This document shows, in pieces, positions 43,874 through 46,675 of a stretch of DNA of 46,675 bases. The notes beneath the pieces are model-generated. The model searched no databases, had not been told where the DNA came from, and saw only the letters and a program-made list of their open reading frames with translations. Every line of letters begins with the position of its first letter. Position 1 is the first letter of the stretch. A program made the translations under genes and the position numbers. Source of the DNA: Acidobacteriota bacterium (GTDB lineage: Bacteria > Acidobacteriota > Terriglobia > Acidiferrales > UBA7541); NCBI GenBank assembly GCA_003154775.1, contig PMES01000029.1, positions 1 to 46,675 of the forward strand, in the 5' to 3' direction.

Positions 43874-44617
43874 CTAGACTCGGAACAAGCCCCTTAGAAT
43901 CAATAGCGTAGCTACACCCACAAAAACCAGCAAGGCCATTCGCCAGCCGGGCTCGCGGTTCACTTCCGGCAGCAGATCCGTGGCCGCAACGTAGAGCGTC
44001 ACTCCCCCCGAAAGCGGCAAGGCGTACTTGAGCTGGCCTTGCAGTTGGCTCGTCAGCAGCACACCGGCCAGCGTTGCGGCGCCCAAAAGTCCCGCGGCTT
44101 GCACCGCGCGGCGCTTACCCTGGCCGCTGGCGAGCACAACGGAAGCCACGGTGAATCCTTCCGGCAGCTTGTGAAGGAACACCGCCAGAAAAATGACCAT
44201 GCCTAGCCAGGTGGAAACCAGGAAGCCCGCGGCAATCGCCACGCCATCGAAGAAGGTGTGGATCGCCAGGCCGAGCAGCACGGTGCTTCGCGCGTGATGG
44301 TGCTGCATCTCTTCCATGTGAGTTTCTTCGCCGAAGTGAAAGTGCGGCGCGATGGTGTGCTCGAACAGGTGCACAAGGAAAAAACCGATGAGTACGAAGA
44401 GCAGTGCCTGCTCTCCCGCCAGGCGTATCGACTCCGGGATCACTTCGACAAACGCCACGGAGAGCATGTAGCCCGCGCCGAGCGCCAGGAAATACTGCAG
44501 GTAACGGCGGGGCCATTCGCGATACACCACGAAGTAACCGCCCAGCAGGTTACCCCCGGCGGCCACCAGCCCTAGCAGCGCCGCCAGCGCAATCCGGAAT
44601 GAAAGATCATGTGTCAT
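43874..44617 (-). CDS. ZIP-family metal ion transporter
   Basis: The 247-residue inner-membrane protein has about eight membrane segments. The metal-site helices carry HTFFDGVAIAAGF (TM4) and HKLPEGFTVASV (TM5). A His-rich loop (HTIAPHFHFGEETHMEEMQHHH) between TM3 and TM4 may gather metal. ZIP proteins move zinc, iron or other divalent ions into the cytoplasm. It is on the same strand as the sigma operon but not obviously part of it. Confidence 0.9.
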   Translation of the reverse strand: MTHDLSFRIALAALLGLVAAGGNLLGGYFVVYREWPRRYLQYFLALGAGYMLSVAFVEVIPESIRLAGEQALLFVLIGFFLVHLFEHTIAPHFHFGEETHMEEMQHHHARSTVLLGLAIHTFFDGVAIAAGFLVSTWLGMVIFLAVFLHKLPEGFTVASVVLASGQGKRRAVQAAGLLGAATLAGVLLTSQLQGQLKYALPLSGGVTLYVAATDLLPEVNREPGWRMALLVFVGVATLLILRGLFRV

Positions 44618-44724
44618 GGAGAACTCGATGCCTTAGGGGCGGAGCATTAGCTCCGGCATGGTGCCCTCTCGCAATGAAAGAGTCTTGGCCCCTGAGAAAA
44701 TGTCGCTCGCGTACGAGCGGTCCC

Positions 44725-45792
44725 CTACCCGCTGTGGCGGAAGAGAATCACATCCCCTTCCTGCACAATGTACTCTTTCCCTTCGAGGCGCACCTGCGCT
44801 TTTTCCTTCGCGGCGGCGATGCTCCCGGCCGCCAGGAGATCTTCGCAGCGAACCACCTCCGCGCGAATAAAACCCTTCTCGATGTCACTGTGAATTTCGC
44901 CCGCCGCCTTCACGGCCGTGGAGCCTTTGCGGATCGTCCAGGCGCGCACTTCGGGCTCCCCCGCGGTGAAAAAGGGGAATAGCCCCATCAGGTCATATGT
45001 CGCATGGATGAGGCGGTTGAGGCCCGGCTCTTTCAAACCATAGGAGGCGAGGAGTTCGGCCGCTTCTTTCTCTTCCATCTCCGCAAGTTCCACTTCCAAT
45101 CTGCCGCAGACCGCTACCACCGCGGTGTTTGGCCGGCCCTGCAGCGCGGCCAGTTTGTGCTTTTCGACCGCTTTGTCCATCTCGGCTGCTTCGTCATCGC
45201 CCAGATTCAGCACATAGAGCATCGGCCGCTGCGACAGGAACAGAAAGCCGCTAATCGGCTTGCGTTCTTCTGGGGTCAACTCCAGTTCGCGCAGTGGCTT
45301 TTCGGCTTCGAGATGCGCTTTGCATTTCTCGAGCACCGCTTTCTCCCATTCCAACGCGGGATCTTTTTTCTTTTTCAGATCTTTGTCCACGCGCTCGAGG
45401 CGGCGCGTGACCTGCTCATGATCGGAGAGGATCAACTCCAGATCGAGGTTCGTCACATCGCGCAGAGGGTCGATTGCTCCCTCGGAGTGCGGCACGCTGG
45501 GATCGTCAAACACGCGAATCACGTGGGCGATGGCATCAACGTCCCGCAGGGAAGCCAAACTCTCGTGCATGCGCTCCTTCTGCACCCCGGCCAGATCCAC
45601 ATACTGGACCGTCGCATAGGTGATTTTCTTTGGGCTGTAGAGCTTCGCCAGTTCCACCAGCCGCGGCTCCGGCACCTTGGCTACGCCGACATGCGTGGCT
45701 TGGCCGCCCTTGGCGTCCACGTGCGCTTTGGTCAATATCCGGAAAAGCGTGGTCTTTCCGACTTGTGGTAGTCCAATAATTCCTGTTTGCAT
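44725..45792 (-). CDS. ychF: YchF/OLA1-family P-loop ATPase
   Basis: The 355-residue protein has the YchF G-domain (GLPQVGKTTLF P-loop, DLAGVQKERM as the switch II region) and a coiled-coil insert. A C-terminal TGS domain follows (FFTAGEPEVRAWTIRKG, EGDVILFRHSG). YchF prefers ATP over GTP, associates with ribosomes and takes part in translation and stress control. The chain is slightly shorter than E. coli YchF (363). Confidence 0.95.
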   Translation of the reverse strand: MQTGIIGLPQVGKTTLFRILTKAHVDAKGGQATHVGVAKVPEPRLVELAKLYSPKKITYATVQYVDLAGVQKERMHESLASLRDVDAIAHVIRVFDDPSVPHSEGAIDPLRDVTNLDLELILSDHEQVTRRLERVDKDLKKKKDPALEWEKAVLEKCKAHLEAEKPLRELELTPEERKPISGFLFLSQRPMLYVLNLGDDEAAEMDKAVEKHKLAALQGRPNTAVVAVCGRLEVELAEMEEKEAAELLASYGLKEPGLNRLIHATYDLMGLFPFFTAGEPEVRAWTIRKGSTAVKAAGEIHSDIEKGFIRAEVVRCEDLLAAGSIAAAKEKAQVRLEGKEYIVQEGDVILFRHSG

Positions 45793-45910
45793 AAACTCTG
45801 AATCTTAGCACACGATGGTTGTCAGGCCTGTTTTCCTTGTGGCTTGGCTGACCGCGGCCGTAATTCGCGCTGACCAACACATTTCCTCTGTGTTATGTTC
45901 TTGAACCGCC

Positions 45911-46639
45911 ATGACCATCAACACGCCGCCCACGAATCTCGCTTTCGACCTTGCCGAGGCGATCCGCCATTTATCGGAACGCGATGAATGTTTGCAACGC
46001 CTCATCGCGGAGACTACACCCTTCCAGATTGACGTCGCGGACGCGCAATCTCCTTACGAGGTTCTCCTCGAATCCATCGCCTACCAATCCATCTCCGGCA
46101 AAGCCGCCGCCACCATCTTCGAGCGCATCAAGGCGCTGAGCGCGACCCGCGGCGTTCCGACTCCCGAGGAAATCCTCAAATTCCACAAGCCGATGCTGCG
46201 CAAAGCCGGGCTTTCGGGCGCAAAGGTGGATGCGATGCGCGACCTTGCGCAAAAGACTCTCGGCGGGGTGGTGCCGTCGCACGACGAGGCCGTGAAGATG
46301 TCCGATGAGGAACTCGTCGAGCGCCTGGTCTCCGTGCGCGGGATCGGCGCGTGGACCGTGGAGATGTTCCTGATTTTCCGTTTGGGCCGGCCGGATGTGC
46401 TGCCCATTCACGATCTGGGCGTGAAGAAGGGTTGGTCGGTGGCCTACGGCATGAAGCACATGCCGAAGCCGAAGGAACTCTTGAAATTTGGCGAGCGCTG
46501 GCGCCCATTTCGCACTGTCGCCAGTTGGTACATGTGGCGTGCCTTTGAACGCGCCGGCTATAAAGTCACCAACAAGATCCGCCCGCGCCCCGTACGCCGC
46601 AAGAAACAGCGCGCGCCCCGCAAAACCAAGCGAAAATAG
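45911..46639 (+). CDS. DNA-3-methyladenine glycosylase II (AlkA-like, HhH-GPD)
   Basis: The 242-residue protein has the helix-hairpin-helix GPD fold: SIAYQSISGKAAATIF, LVERLVSVRGIGAWTVEMF and the catalytic region VLPIHDLGVKKG with its conserved Asp. It removes alkylated purines from DNA. A basic C-terminal tail (RPVRRKKQRAPRKTKRK) could strengthen DNA binding. It lacks the N-terminal extra domain of E. coli AlkA, like many bacterial homologues. It starts 118 bases from the divergent ychF. Confidence 0.93.
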   Translation: MTINTPPTNLAFDLAEAIRHLSERDECLQRLIAETTPFQIDVADAQSPYEVLLESIAYQSISGKAAATIFERIKALSATRGVPTPEEILKFHKPMLRKAGLSGAKVDAMRDLAQKTLGGVVPSHDEAVKMSDEELVERLVSVRGIGAWTVEMFLIFRLGRPDVLPIHDLGVKKGWSVAYGMKHMPKPKELLKFGERWRPFRTVASWYMWRAFERAGYKVTNKIRPRPVRRKKQRAPRKTKRK

Positions 46640-46675
46640 TCGGCACGAAGTGCCCTTGTAGGGCCCGCCTTCCGA

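Overview
The window reads as a chromosomal segment of a GC-rich, Gram-negative-type soil bacterium, most likely an acidobacterium (phylum Acidobacteriota). This is an inference. It rests on the mix of genes: a DUF2911 protein, MacB-type permeases with a MacA-type adaptor but no ATPase, a four-helix-bundle (23S-IVS-type) gene, a complete dcw cluster headed by mraZ and lacking ddl, and REP-like 'TCATCCTGAG' palindromes. No rRNA gene or canonical tRNA was found to confirm the lineage, and no phage, IS element, plasmid or CRISPR signature is visible. Nearly all genes are chromosomal housekeeping or envelope genes.

Layout. 1-2.8 kb: rpsO and pnp (minus strand), with two hairpins in the pnp leader. 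3.1-5.2 kb: amt ammonium transporter (minus) divergent from a secreted DUF2911 protein (plus), with a strongly folded spacer. 5.3-7.9 kb: minus-strand run of GT2 glycosyltransferase, two tandem PTPS-family genes and folE, a compact pterin module. 7.9-9.3 kb: TlpA-like thioredoxin (plus), a 116-bp palindromic repeat and nicotinamidase pncA (minus). 9.6-13.9 kb: macA-like adaptor and two MacB-like permeases (minus), interrupted by a plus-strand four-helix-bundle gene flanked by inverted repeats. 14-16.7 kb: CPC-type copper P1B ATPase (minus) divergent from a 73-aa HMA-like protein. 16.8-17.6 kb: a structured ncRNA with its own terminator (minus; possibly 6S RNA), a micro-ORF and a Cys-rich exported peptide (plus). 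17.6-20.4 kb: a probable lipid module (MGDG-synthase-like GT28, PHP phosphoesterase, PAP2 phosphatase). 20.4-21.4 kb: orphan sugar-type binding lipoprotein.

21.7-39.7 kb is one uninterrupted minus-strand division/cell-wall cluster, in transcription order mraZ-rsmH-ftsL-ftsI-murE-murF-mraY-murD-ftsW-murG-murC-murB-ftsQ-ftsA-ftsZ. A sigma-70-like promoter and TGG/GGG repeats spaced 10 bp (MraZ-box-like) precede mraZ. Together these genes make the UDP-MurNAc-pentapeptide precursor (MurE carries the DNPR motif for meso-diaminopimelate), turn it into lipid II and polymerise it at the divisome. Several members appear to start at TTG.

39.9-46.7 kb: orphan pqqD (plus), an MFS exporter, an ECF sigma / anti-sigma / secreted 18-residue-repeat (DUF3106-like) operon, a ZIP metal transporter, ychF (all minus) and an AlkA-like DNA glycosylase (plus).

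No clearly new multi-gene defence or biosynthetic system was found. The most promising leads are the sigma / poly-Gln anti-sigma / repeat-protein operon, the structured ncRNA with its adjacent micro-ORF and Cys-rich peptide, the tandem eukaryote-type PTPS pair with folE, the HMA-like mini-protein opposite copA, and the repeat-derived N-terminus of RsmH.
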